From Rhododendron vialii (Eukaryota > Streptophyta > Magnoliopsida > Ericales > Ericaceae), in assembly GCF_030253575.1 (NCBI RefSeq), contig NC_080559.1:9266501-9330500 (forward strand): a stretch of 64,000 nt of DNA. Reading direction: 5' to 3'. Within the stretch, counting starts at the first letter, position 1; each line of letters begins with the position of its first letter. The notes under the pieces were generated by a model. The model saw nothing but the letters and a program-made list of their open reading frames with translations, was not told the DNA's origin and did no database searches. This document shows positions 35,701 through 46,021 of this stretch, piece after piece. A program made the position numbers and the translations under genes.

Positions 35701-37629
35701 CCTCCTTTTGTTTTTTCTTGGTCTCATTTGACAGGTCAAGTTTTGGAGTGCTCTCTCGCTAAGCCACCTGCTGATCAAAAGTCATCTGGAGGGCCAAATT
35801 CACAGAAGCCGGCCTTGCTTCCGACCTACCCACCTCGTCTTGGTTATGGTTTGGTTGGGGGTGCATACGGTGCTCTAGGTGCTGGATATGGTGGTGCTGG
35901 TTTTGGACAGGTAAGATGCCCTGTTTTATGTAGAACAGTAGAAGTATGTACTGATATCCTATATCTTTTTCTGTATGCACCCTCCCGGTTCTACAATTAG
36001 CAGGGAGTCTAAGAAGTATGGACACGGACACGCCATTTCTCTGAAATATTAGGATACAGACGTGTTGGGGATACCTTGGTAACATTTATCTATATGAATT
36101 GATATTTTATTAGAAGGATTAATGTTCGTGTATATTTTTATATAATAGTACTGGTTTAAAGTTTATTTATCTTAGCACAAATGCCAAAAAGAGTATTGAA
36201 TAGTAAAGTATAAGCACATGTCTTTATTATCCTTAATAAATGAAATGCAAAGCCTTAAAGGAAGCTTTGGTTGAAGGCTACACAATAAAGATTCAACGCA
36301 CCCTTAAATTTAAAAGCCCAAGCCCACCCCTTGGAATTAAGAATGAAACCGTAAAAGGTAGTCTGAGCACTTTGGTAGACCTATAATCAACCACAACAGC
36401 AGTGGCTGCTGCTTTGAGAGTCTGATACAATGAAGCAGCAGCAGCGGCAGGGGTCGTGCTTGAGACGATGAAGAGAAGTAGCAGGTTGTCGTACCTCTCT
36501 TTGTCTCTCCCCCTTATTCTACTTCTTTGTTGATGCTTCCCTCACGTGTCCCGAAAAAAATTGATATAAATCACAGGCTTGTCAGAGTTGGACACATGTT
36601 GACACTGGTACGTTAGTCTCGGCAGCGTGTCGGGCTCTTAGCCACGGATCAATATGGAGTGATGTGTAATAGTTGGTGCATAATAGTTGACTTCATTCTG
36701 CATTATGCTTGATTCATTTCTGATTATCCCTCCTGCACTTATCCCGGTTAGGTAAAATTGTTAACCAAATAACTAATGTCAATAATGTGCCAGTTTTAAC
36801 TTTCAATGATCAACTTGAACTGGTTGGTTCTCTGTGATGCTCGAGTGTGTATCTGTATAAGGAAGATCCTTTTGAAACCAGCATTTCTAGCTTTGTCTCT
36901 TCGGCTTCCATGCTGATGTGGATTCCATTGTTTTGCAGCCGATGATGTATGGAAGGGGACCTACTCCTGGTGGCATGGCAATGATGCCGATGCTTTTGCC
37001 TGATGGAAGGATTGGATATGTTTTGTGAGTTTAATTCATTTGATATGCTACTTATGGAATCCACACACTTGGTCTTATAGATGTGCTATTTAAATGTACA
37101 TGAATCATTAGTATTCAATTATCACATTCCATCAAGATAGAATTCTAAGTTGATAATCTCTTTAAGCACTAGCACCCATGGATTCTGCCGTATACACTTT
37201 TAGGTTTTCAGGAATTAATGGAAAAAAAACGTCGAAGGTTAAATTTTCTACTATCATGGTTTATGATTTGAGTTGTACACCAACATGCACTGTAATTTTT
37301 ATTTCTAAATTTTTGGTGGTCGAACCAAAACCAAACTTCAGAGGTTGAAGGGTTCTTGCTTTAAGGTTGTGTTTGGACCTTAGCATCATGGCAAGTCATC
37401 AATGTAATATTTGCCAAAGTATGTATCCATTTCGAGTATTTGCTTAAGTATGGTGAAGCAATAAACATTACCTGTCTATTACTGTAGGCAACAGCCAGGA
37501 GCGCCACGGCCAGCCCCACCACCACAGCAGAGAAGCGGCGGCAGGAGCGGTAGCAGAGGAGGAAGCTCAAGTGGTGGAAGACGCGGTAGTGACAGTGGAC
37601 GCGGGGGTAGCCGTTATAACCCTTACTGA
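32745..37629 (+). CDS. hnRNP Q / LIF2-like RNA-binding protein, three RRMs
   Basis: Exons 32745-33233, 33317-33433, 33604-33744, 33939-34112, 35379-35586, 35735-35910, 36939-37024 and 37488-37629 join in frame to 510 residues. A Glu-run (about residues 40-95), encoded by a GAG/GAA tract, precedes three RRMs. RRM1 has RNP2 VYLGGI (137-142) and RNP1 KGYAFVTF (176-183). RRM2 has LFIGNV (217-222) and RGFAFIEY (258-265). RRM3 has VYVKNL (311-316) and RFGFVHF (351-357). A Gly/Tyr-rich linker, the block MMPMLLPDGRIGYVLQQPG and an RGG/RS-type tail ending RYNPY follow. This is the layout of Arabidopsis LIF2 and its two relatives, nuclear hnRNP Q-like proteins; LIF2 itself binds the Polycomb protein LHP1. 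Which paralogue this is cannot be fixed by eye. Exons D and E are separated by a 1.27 kb intron. Confidence 0.93.
32878..33022 (+). repeat. GAG/GAA tract coding poly-glutamate
   Basis: An imperfect GAR trinucleotide repeat inside the first exon of the LIF2-like gene. It encodes almost uninterrupted Glu with scattered Asp, Val and Tyr, so length polymorphism is likely. Confidence 0.9.
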
Positions 37630-38371
37630 TTTGTTTGTAGTGATTGTGGAAGCAATTGCCACAAAAAAGATAACGATGGTAGTGTGCTTAATTGCTTTGG
37701 TTAGTAAGAATTCTGTGGTTGTCCGCAGAGTAAGAAGACAAACGTTTTTTTATCGTGTCCTGAATTTTCGTCACTTTTCAAATCTTTGTAACGAGATGCA
37801 GCCGCACATTACTCTCTCTCTCTCTCTCTCTGAAGGTGTGAATGGGCATTCCAACTCTTTTCATGGCATATACCAAACTTGCGAATGGAACCTTTTTTTT
37901 CAACGGTCACGGGTGTCCGGACCAGCTTATGCATGCCTAACTAATCCCTTCTCTGGTCTGGTTAAAGACATGTCATTTATGTCGGGATTCACAAGAAATT
38001 TCTTTCTTGCGACTTGGTCTAATCAACCGGACTAACTTGTGCATGGAATTGGGAACCCCTTCCAACATACCAAAAATCAAATTACACATTAAAAAACACT
38101 TAATTTTGCAAAAATGTCCACAAATGTTTCAATTGTAAGACATCAGCATTTTGTATATTTCTATTGGCACTGTCATCTTTTACAACCATGAAAAATAATT
38201 AGCATAAATTAACTGGCCAATATCCAGAATTACAAGCACCATAAGGGGACCCAAAACACACTTTAGAACCCACTTTTCACATCAAATTCCTAGTTCTATC
38301 CACAAGAAACAGAATCAAAACATGAAAACAAAGAACAAATTCAAAGAACAAAAAAGAAGAAGTTAGAATCA
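37630..38371. other. Convergent 3' ends of the LIF2-like and glutaredoxin genes
   Basis: About 740 bp between the stop codons of two converging genes must hold both 3' untranslated regions. A short CT run is at 37813-37831. The open frame continuing past 37571 is a shadow of the last LIF2-like exon. Confidence 0.5.
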
Positions 38372-39562
38372 GCAACAAATGGGACACTGAATCAACCCAT
38401 TCTCATTACACTCCCCACACTTGACTGTCTTCCTCCCATCCTCACCCACCACCTTACAACTCCCGCTGCACTCCAAACACATCACAAACCGAATCCCGGC
38501 GCACCCGTCGCAGACAGCGGCTGCCGCCCTCGGAATCCCGTCGAGCAAAATACCCAGTTTACCCTCCTCCTCCAACCTCACTACTTCCTCAGCCCCCCCT
38601 ATCAACCTACCCTTCACAAACACAACAGGCACTTTCACTTCCTTTTTCCCCATTATGCCCCTCAGCTCCTCCTTGAACCCCGAGTCCATCGACACATCGC
38701 GCTCGAACACCTGGATACCGTGTGATTCCACGATTGACCGGACGGTGTTGCAGTCCTCGAAAGTCTTCCTGATCCCCCTCAACGTTGTCGTGTATATGAC
38801 AACAGCGTTTTCGCTACGATTTGGGAATTTTTTCTCGAACGAGTCCAGAATGGAATCACAATCCCTGGTACTATTAGAATTCCTTTTAGTCCTCGAAACG
38901 GGCGTTGAAAAAACCATCTTCTTGATCTGTTCTTCTTCTTCAACCGAGAGTTCTTTCTCAAAAGACTCCAATAGCTCTGGATCGAACAGGGGACCCAAAC
39001 TCCTCCGCGAAATCCCACCAGAATCAACGCTGCAACGCCTCGATCTCATCAAATTATCGGGCAAATTAAGAGATTTCAAAGCCCCTTTTGGGCTATAATC
39101 CCACCTGAACCTATTAACAAGCCCCTTATTGTTCTCTTTCCCACCTCCGCCGGATCTCATGAGTTTCTTCGGCGAAGCCATGTGGTTCAAGAACTTCAAA
39201 GGGCTTCTTCTACCGGTATCCAAATCCCCAAACCCACGAAGGAAAACCATCGTTTTCGGGCTCCTCTTCGACGGAATCGAAACGGGTGCTTCCTCTTCCA
39301 GACCCTCCATGAGTTCCCAAGCGTTGATCACTTCCGGCGGCTCTTCCCGAACCGGCGATTTCTTACTCCTTTTCGAATCCGTGGCGAAGTCCTTGATGAT
39401 AGGCTGTTTTTGGTGCTGGGTTTTGTCCAAATTGAGGACTCCGTAAGTGCTTGAAGTGAGAGAAACCACATGGTGGAGGTGGGTAGAATCGCTGCCGCCA
39501 TTGCCAAACACAATCTCTTGTCTGAGATCTTTCCGGAAGAGTTTGGAGGACACACAACCCAT
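38372..39562 (-). CDS. Glutaredoxin-fold protein with C-terminal CxxC zinc-ribbon-like tail
   Basis: One uninterrupted exon encodes 397 residues. The N terminus MGCVSSKLFRKD fits N-myristoylation plus palmitoylation at Gly2/Cys3, hence probable membrane attachment. Residues 60-240 are Ser/Arg-rich and likely disordered. A glutaredoxin fold spans about 252-343: strand VVIYTTTLRG, cis-proline block VPVVFVKG (311-318) and IGGAEEV. The usual CPYC/CxxS active site is absent (TTTLRGIRKTFEDC instead), as in the plant At5g39865-type family, so classical thiol-disulfide activity is doubtful. The tail carries four CxxC pairs (C351/C354, C362/C365, C382/C385, C393/C396), a DnaJ-like zinc-binding pattern. 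The stop shares the end of the frame at 38369-38371. It converges with the LIF2-like gene. Confidence 0.9.
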
Positions 39563-39861
39563 TGATATGGGGGAGATTTTTTTTCACTCCACACTCTGGT
39601 TTTTGATTTTTATGGGGTTTCTCAATTTGAAGGGGAAGAGTTGTCTGATTTTTTTATTTTTGTTTTTCGAAAACAGATGAGTTGTCTGAACGGATCCATG
39701 GTGGGAGTACCCTTTTGGCAATAAAGATATAAACGGTTACTGTCTCCAACGGTCAAAAAAATTCGAATAGGTAACTAGGGGTAATCTCGCAGATTGGGTA
39801 CCCACTAATTGGCGGGTCCACGCCACACGAATAGGAATGATCCAAACCGTTAATTTTTTAA

Positions 39862-40143
39862 CTCCCTCCGTCCCCTTTTTAAATTTCAGTATTTCATTTT
39901 GGGTTGTCCCTTGATAAATGTCTATTTTGTAAAGTTAGTGGGTAGAAGTTAGTGCATTTTCCATTTTGCCTTTAAAAGTAAATTTCATTTTAAAAAGTTA
40001 GTGAATAAAAGTGTAATGATGATGTCTCCATAAAGAGTAAGTAGAGAAAGTAGAGGTAAAAACTAATGTGAAAGGTGTAATGATGATGTTTTCTTAGTAA
40101 GTTGGAGTTACGAAGCGAGACACTTAAAAATGGACGGAGGGAG
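39862..40143. mobile_element. Stowaway MITE inside duplication copy A
   Basis: The ends are CTCCCTCCGTCCCC and TGGACGGAGGGAG. Copy B lacks it at the matching point (ATTTTAAGCATTTAC). Its body (CAGTATTTCATTTTGGG, TGTCCCTT, GTAATGATGATGT) is a sister of the element at 43849. Confidence 0.88.
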
Positions 40144-40465
40144 TAAAACATTTACTTCGAGTGTCTCTCAAAAAATTTCAGATCAATCGAATAGTTATAA
40201 ATGTCTGATCCAACGTTCATTTTTTGTTTCAGAGTTTAGGATTCTGAATGAAGCATTTGACATATGAACCACGCATTTACAATTATCCAATTGACCTGAA
40301 ATTTTACAAGGACACTTAAAAAATATTTAAAAATAATCAAAGATCCAATTTGGATTGTTTTCGTGGGACCCATAAGTGGGCCCCACAATTTGTCGGTATC
40401 CCATCGGTTCTCTCCTGGGCCCTAAGACTCTTCCCATCACACATTGTTGTGAGATCCTCACACTT

Positions 40466-40722
40466 AGACCCCATTTCTACTAACAAAAAACACTAAAAAC
40501 TTAACGCATTTTACCATCTCGTTTCTACTAACAAAAATGTTGTCAACAAAAATTATTTTTGCTACAGTAATTCTACTCACAAACCTATCAACAACTTATT
40601 CATTACTAGAAACAACTTGATATTTCTCGACAACTTTTTCACCCCCGGAAATACCTAACAACTTCTCAACCACACATAAAAATTTACAAATTTTTCACTA
40701 CCGAAAACACCTCCTTAATCTC
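40466..40722. mobile_element. 257 bp insertion in duplication copy A, Harbinger-like
   Basis: Relative to copy B (CACACTTA|ATCTCGG), copy A has extra DNA from GACCCCATTTCTACTAAC to ACCGAAAACACCTCCTTA, with a short direct repeat CTTA or TTA at the junctions. A three-base TTA duplication would fit PIF/Harbinger; the terminal repeats are weak. Confidence 0.6.
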
Positions 40723-41084
40723 GGACCCCACTGAAATGCGTGGTTGAGGAGAGACCTAAGGCGGCCAGGGGCACCACAGGGCCAGGGGCATTGAATAATT
40801 TTTCCTGGTTTTGGTAATTGTTTTTTGGTTCGTTAGGTTTAAATAAATAAATAAATACCGTTTGGAACAGCACGAGTTTTGGCAAGTAAACGTAATTGGG
40901 CTTAAGGGAAGCCTGCCCTTCCCAATTTCATAGTAGTGTTTTGTTCTTTCTTTTTAGGAAAGAAATTAAATCCACTCAGAGCTAATATTCCTTGAAGTAG
41001 CTTAAATTGCATGCTAATGGTCAAATTTTTTCATTCTCTCATTTTCTCCACATAAGAAAATCCATGAAATGCCAAATGTTATAA

Positions 41085-41360
41085 CAATAAAGTTATAGGG
41101 ACCGACGGTCCCCATACTGAAACTTTACCGACGGCCGCGCCGGGCCATTTCTGGCCACCGCACGGTCGGTCCAAGACCTCCAAAAATTCTATAAAAAAAA
41201 AACGAGGGGACTTACGCGGGAATCAACGGCATCCGATGTGTGTGGGATGCTTAATCTAAACACCTTATTTTTCGTGTATATGTTCGGTGGCCGAAGATTG
41301 CCTGATGCGGCCGTTGATACAGTTTTGGTATAGGGACCGTCGGTATGAATAGCACTACTC
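41085..41360. mobile_element. Mutator-like MITE with 9 bp target duplication
   Basis: The element is flanked by ATGTTATAA at 41076-41084 and 41361-41369. Copy B shows the unoccupied site. Inner inverted repeats are GGGACCGACGGTCC / GGACCGTCGGTA and a GC-rich GACGGCCGCGCCGGGCC block. The core (GGAATCAACGGCATCCGA) is shared with the foldback at 52555. Confidence 0.85.
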
Positions 41361-42107
41361 ATGTTATAAATGCTTTGGTGACTTTTATTTTGGGAAAGTA
41401 CAATGCAAGTTGCTATTTTTGGTTGCCACATGAACGACCTAAACCGTTGATTATATTTTAAGCATTTACTTTGAATGTCTCTGAAAAAATTCCAGATCAA
41501 TCGGATAACTATAAATGATTGATCCAACGTTCATTTTTTGTTTAAGAGTTTAGGATTCTGAATGAAACATTTGACATATGGACCACGCACTTATGTTTAT
41601 CCAATTGACCAGAAATTTTACAGAGACACTTGAAAAACATTAAAAAAATAAGCAACGATCCAAACTGGATCGTTTTCGTGGGACCTCTAAGTGGGCCCCA
41701 CGATTTGTCGGCACTCCCCCGGTCGATCCCAAGACTCTCTCCAATCACACATTGTTGTGGGATTCTCACACTTAATCTCGGACCCTACAGAAATGTGTGG
41801 TTGAGGAGAGACATTGAATAATTTTTTCCTGGTTTTGGTAATTGTGTTTGGTCCGTTAGGTTTAAATAAATAAATGGGAAATGCCGTTTGCAACAGGACT
41901 AGTTTTGGCAACAAAACGTAATTGGGCTTAAGGGAAGCCTGCCCATCCCAATTTCATACTAGTAGTGTTTTGTTCTTTCTTTTTAGGAAAAAAATAAAAA
42001 TAAAAATCCATTTAGAGCTTCTCTAATACTCTTTAGAAGTAGCTTAAATTGCAGGCAAATGGTCAAAAATTTTCATTCTCTCATTATTTTTTTCTCACAT
42101 AAGAAAA

Positions 42108-42230
42108 GAGAAATGATATTGGCACTCCAAAAATTGATGCATACACTCCAAAAACAAAACAAAATGGCTTTGAAATTACATTAATTTTGGAGTGTCTGCA
42201 TCAATTTTTGGAGTACCAATATCATTTTCC
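42108..42230. mobile_element. 123 bp MITE inside duplication copy B
   Basis: Inverted ends (AAATGATATTGGCACTCC and GGAGTACCAATATCATTTT) are flanked by TAAGAAAA at 42100-42107 and 42231-42238. Copy A keeps the empty site CACATAAGAAAATCC. The 8 bp duplication suggests hAT. Confidence 0.88.
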
Positions 42231-42415
42231 TAAGAAAATCCACGAAATGCCAAATGTTAGTAAATGCTGAAAGTGATGTTTGGTGACTTCTATTTTGGAA
42301 AAGTAGTAGTGAAATGCAAGTTGATGGCAGATGATTTGGCCATTTTGGTGCGTTTAACAACTGATTTCTCAGCTATTGGAGTTGCTTTCCACTCCCCCAT
42401 ATGGCACTGCTTCGG

Positions 42416-42560
42416 TTCGGGTATTGGTAAAACAAAAACTATAAAACGAAATCGAAAATTATACTACTGCATGAAACCAAAAACGAAACAAAAAACGATC
42501 GGTTTTCTTTTTATCGAAGCCATAACCAAAACCGTCGGTTATTTTTTTTCCTATCAACGA
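42416..42560. repeat. CGGTTCGG/AACCGTCGG-type degenerate repeat
   Basis: Runs such as CTTCGGTTCGGG, AAAACGAAATCG and AACCAAAACCGTCGG resemble a common class of plant non-autonomous elements, but no ends could be assigned. Confidence 0.3.
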
Positions 42561-42647
42561 AACTATTACTACCATTTTGGAAAAAAAAAATAAAAAAAAA
42601 GGAATGAGATTTGACATGGCGTTGCTACAGTTGAACACGGGGTGCGT

Positions 42648-42830
42648 GTTGTCCCTAATCATGCGTGTTGGGCCGATTTGAGCCGTTTATGCTCAGCAAA
42701 GATGACCCAGATTGCATCTTAGCCGATCCACAATGGACGGTCGAGATTTGTTTGATCGAGATGCAATCTGAGCCGTCCATTGCCGAGCATGAACGGCCCG
42801 GATCGGCCCGACACGCATGTCGGACACATT
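42648..42830. mobile_element. Foldback MITE, about 185 bp
   Basis: Almost the whole element is an inverted repeat: CATGCGTGTTGGGCCGAT, GTTTATGCTC and CAGATTGCATCT on the left are mirrored by AGATGCAATCTGAG, GAGCATGAAC and CGGCCCGACACGCATG on the right. Confidence 0.75.
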
Positions 42831-43848
42831 TGTAGCTCTTTTGGTCATTGGTTTATTTGCATTAATTTTAGCCATGGATCGATTGCTTGACTGCTTAGAC
42901 TTTGGAGTAAGTTTAAGCCGAAACTCACAAAATAACTTTGTTCACTTTTTCAAGTTTTAAGAAATTTTTTTACTCTTTGCACGATTCTCAATAAATTTTT
43001 CTATTTATCTCTATCCACTCATTTGCCTCCAAAAAAAATTCTCAAAACACAAAACCAAACAAAGTCGATCTTGGTTTGATTTTTCCTTTTGTTTGTTTGG
43101 TTTTGCTTCGCATAATTATTTTTTGTAGTTCATTGCGATATTCTTATAATGGGGAAAATGTACAATACACACACTCTTTAAAAATGTGTACCATATGCAT
43201 CTATTGCAGGCTCATTCATAATATTTTGGTATATTTGGTAAATTTTGTTCTAAAACTTGATTGATAACATTTTCAAAACCCAAACTTCCCTCAATAAATT
43301 TTTAGCAATAGGATTCATAACATTTTCACTACGATTCATAATATTTTGGTGCATTTTGTAACATTTATACTTAATTAAAAATCGTAACTTTTCAGCAAGA
43401 TAGAATTCGTAACGTTTAGAATAAGTAACTTTTTTACTAGAATCATAACATTTTGGCGCGTCTCGAAACTTTTATACTAAAAACATGTTTGAAACTTCTA
43501 AGTTTCAGACAAGTGTGGTTTTATTCGAACTCTAAAAAATTCCCTCTAGCACCTCTTCGCACCGAATTTTCTCTTCCCTCAGTTGGTGCCGGAGCCCAGA
43601 GTTATTTCAATCGAAATTTATAACAGGTCTCTTTGGATGAATGGATTTCACGAGAAAAGAAAAAAAATGGTTATGATTTCTTATGAAATCACTCATTTGT
43701 ATTGAGCATTTTAGTATGAAATGGAGAGAAAAGTATGGGAAAAAAAAATAATTCGATTTGCTCTTTGCCTTTCTTATCTAATCATTTCTCACCATTCAAA
43801 CGGATCGTAAGTACTTGATCCGAACAAATTCAGATGCAAAAATTACTA

Positions 43849-44118
43849 CTCCCTCCGTCCTTTTTTTGTGTTCAGTATTTCATTTTGGGCTGTCCCTTAA
43901 TAAGTGTCCATTTTGTAAAGTTAAGGGGGTAAAGTTGGTGTATTGTCTATTTTGTCCCTAAAAGTAGATTTTATTTTGAAAAGTTAGTAAGTAAAAGTGT
44001 AATGATGATGGGTAAGTAGGGAAAGTGGAGGAAAAAGTTGATGTGAAAGGTGTAATGATGATGTCTTTTTAATAAGTTGGAGTTACGAAGCAGGACACTT
44101 AAAAAGGGACGGATGGAG
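43849..44118. mobile_element. Stowaway MITE (270 bp)
   Basis: The ends are CTCCCTCCGTCCTTTTTTT and AAAAAGGGACGGATGGAG, between TA dinucleotides at 43847 and 44119. It is a sister copy of 39862-40143. Confidence 0.9.
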
Positions 44119-44490
44119 TAGTTTTTTTTTTGATGATTCAATGTGCTTGATCCGAAAAAAAATTGTGGGCCTTAAGTGTCTGACCCCATCCCCCCCACCC
44201 GCCTCTACGTAAAGCACGAGAGAAGAAGACAGACGACTTGGTACACGACATGAATCCCCGAGATGACGTCACCCTCTCATAAGAAAACGAAAACGAAAAC
44301 GAAAACGGAAACGTCACCACATCATAGGAATTAAAGAGGGCTTACGGATGTATAGAGATAGATCCATGCGTACCAAATTGGACACAAGTACAGTAGTATT
44401 TATTTGCGTCCGTAGCATTATTCCATAAAAACTTAAAAGCGACGTCGCGGTCTGCCTATTATTATTATTATTATTATTCTTATTTGCTAC

Positions 44491-44837
44491 TAGGGGTGTG
44501 CACAGGTCGGACGGGTCGGGTTCGGCCCCGAACCCTACCCGATCAGTCCGTTAACACTTTTTTCGGACCCGAACCCGAACCGAAGGAGGGGGGTACCCGT
44601 CCGTGTGATCGATTTTTTTGGTCGGGTCGGGTTCGACCAAAACCGAGGTAAACTATATGAATTCGTGCTTTTTTGGTCGGGTTGGTCGGGTCGGGTAAGA
44701 AAAAACAGCACCCCGAGCCCCGACCCGAAAACTGATTTTTTGGGAAAAGTGTACCCGTACCCGACCGAACCATATGTTCGGCCCCGCCCGAAACCCTTCG
44801 GGTCGGGTCGGGTCTCGGTTTTTTTGCACACCCCCTA
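44491..44837. mobile_element. hAT-type MITE with perfect 8 bp target duplication
   Basis: The ends are TAGGGGTGTGCAC and TTTGCACACCCCCTA. The target duplication TTTGCTAC lies at 44483-44490 and 44838-44845. The interior is made of repeated GGGTCGGGT / ACCCGACCC units, which create spurious Pro/Arg/Gly-rich open frames on both strands. Confidence 0.92.
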
Positions 44838-44858
44838 TTTGCTACCATCACGTACAAA

Positions 44859-45233
44859 CAGAGACGGAGCCACCATGAAGGCTTATGGGGGCCACGGCCC
44901 CCGCATTGTTTCGAGTTTTTTTAATTAAATTTAAATTTTATTTTTAGTAATTTTTTGTTTGTTGAGAATTACTATATTTTTTATTGAGTGTTATTTAAAA
45001 ATTTAAATGCTTTAAGAATGTGTTTGTTTTGGGTTCCAAAACCCAATTCTACCCTCTGCTCATGGTCTCCTATAAGTTTTTTTTTTCAATTATTAATCTT
45101 TTTTCTCTTTCTATCTCTCTCCCCCACCCAAAAAAAACCTTCCTCAAAATCTAAACCAAACAAATCTTGAAATTTCAAAGCCTTGTTGTTGTAGTCCGGC
45201 TCCTGTATTTACAAAATTTTGGTTCCGTCCCTG
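44859..45233. mobile_element. Second hAT-type MITE with perfect 8 bp target duplication
   Basis: The ends are CAGAGACGGAGCCACC and TTTGGTTCCGTCCCTG (Ac/Ds-like). The target duplication CGTACAAA lies at 44851-44858 and 45234-45241. It starts only 5 bp after the right target repeat of the preceding element. Confidence 0.92.
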
Positions 45234-45927
45234 CGTACAAACACACCAACAAATGTAAAATACTCCCTAGCTCACAAGAGAGATGAAGCCCACACGCGTT
45301 GCACACTTCTAGTGTGTGTTGTTCCGGTCGGACGTAGATTCTTACTCATTAGGGGTTCGAATCACATATTCCTTTATTCTTAGCAAAATATATAAATCTG
45401 TAATATACTTTGCTTTGAAAAGAAGATTAGATTGTGTGCATGTACATAACTGCCGTTGAATATTATACCTAGCTACAATCAAAAAATAGATGTATTAACT
45501 TGAAATTTTGGAGTTTGTTTCCACACATATATGAGAACTTTACAAACCCTTTTTTCACTCAAAAGAACTTATAGAGGCCGATCCTGTATAACTTTTTCCA
45601 AATTATCCTAAAAAATTAGTATAATCAGTAGAAGTATTTAGAATTGTGTAGGGGTCAGGACACCCCGATACCTTCCTTGTGTCCGCTGCTGATGGGTCCC
45701 ACCTCTATTGTAAGCGTAGATTTTGATTGGAAGGGCAAAAAAGGTATTGGTAGATATTCTGTGTTTGTTTCTAGAAAATCAAAAGGAAACCACCACCCAC
45801 CCCATTACCTACAGTCTGCAGTCAACCTGTTGAAACTCCCCGCCCTCCCCGCCCTCTCCCCTCCCTCCAATAATTCCCATCTCTCTCTCTCTCTCTCTCC
45901 CTCTCCCTCTCTCTCTCTCTTCCTATC

Positions 45928-45935
45928 TATATATA
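45928..45935 (+). promoter_or_regulatory. TATA box of the 14-1-1-like gene
   Basis: TATATATA lies 87 bp upstream of the ATG at 46022, after a CT-rich tract at 45883-45921. Transcription would be expected to start near 45960, leaving a leader of about 60 bases. Confidence 0.6.
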
Positions 45936-46021
45936 CAGTGTAAACACACGCATACACAGCAGCACAATATTTCCTTCCTTTCGCCCTAAAAACCTCCTCT
46001 CTCTAAGTCTGTGTGCCCGAC

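Larger units (their letters stand above)
39835..42330 (+). repeat. Direct duplication of a roughly 0.9 kb segment with nested insertions
   Basis: Copy A (about 39835-41425) and copy B (about 41437-42330) match in order over the whole unit. Shared blocks include GATCCAACGTTCATTTTTTG, TTTAGGATTCTGAATGAA, CAATCACACATTGTTGTG-type sequence, GTAATTGGGCTTAAGGGAAG and GAAATGCCAAATGTTA. Copy A is longer because it carries a Stowaway (39862-40143), a 257 bp insert (40466-40722) and a Mutator-like MITE (41085-41360). Copy B carries a 123 bp MITE (42108-42230). No coding content was seen. Confidence 0.85.
39563..46021. other. Intergenic transposon-rich region
   Basis: No host gene is recognised over 6.4 kb. 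It contains the direct duplication (39835-42330) with its insertions, a foldback (42648-42830), a Stowaway (43849-44118) and two hAT MITEs (44491-45233). Between 42830 and 43849 there is only AT-rich sequence. The last 300 bp are the promoter and CT-rich leader of the 14-1-1-like gene. Confidence 0.5.

Noticed and set aside
38421-39098. 225-residue frame on the plus strand
   Set aside because: It is the antisense shadow of the glutaredoxin-fold gene, which has clear family motifs on the minus strand.
44535-44928. Several Pro/Arg/Gly-rich frames on both strands
   Set aside because: They arise from GGGTCGGGT repeats inside an hAT-type MITE and are not genes.
45345-45360. GGGGTTCGAATCACA as a tRNA B box
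   Set aside because: No A box lies at the right distance upstream and no cloverleaf can be drawn.
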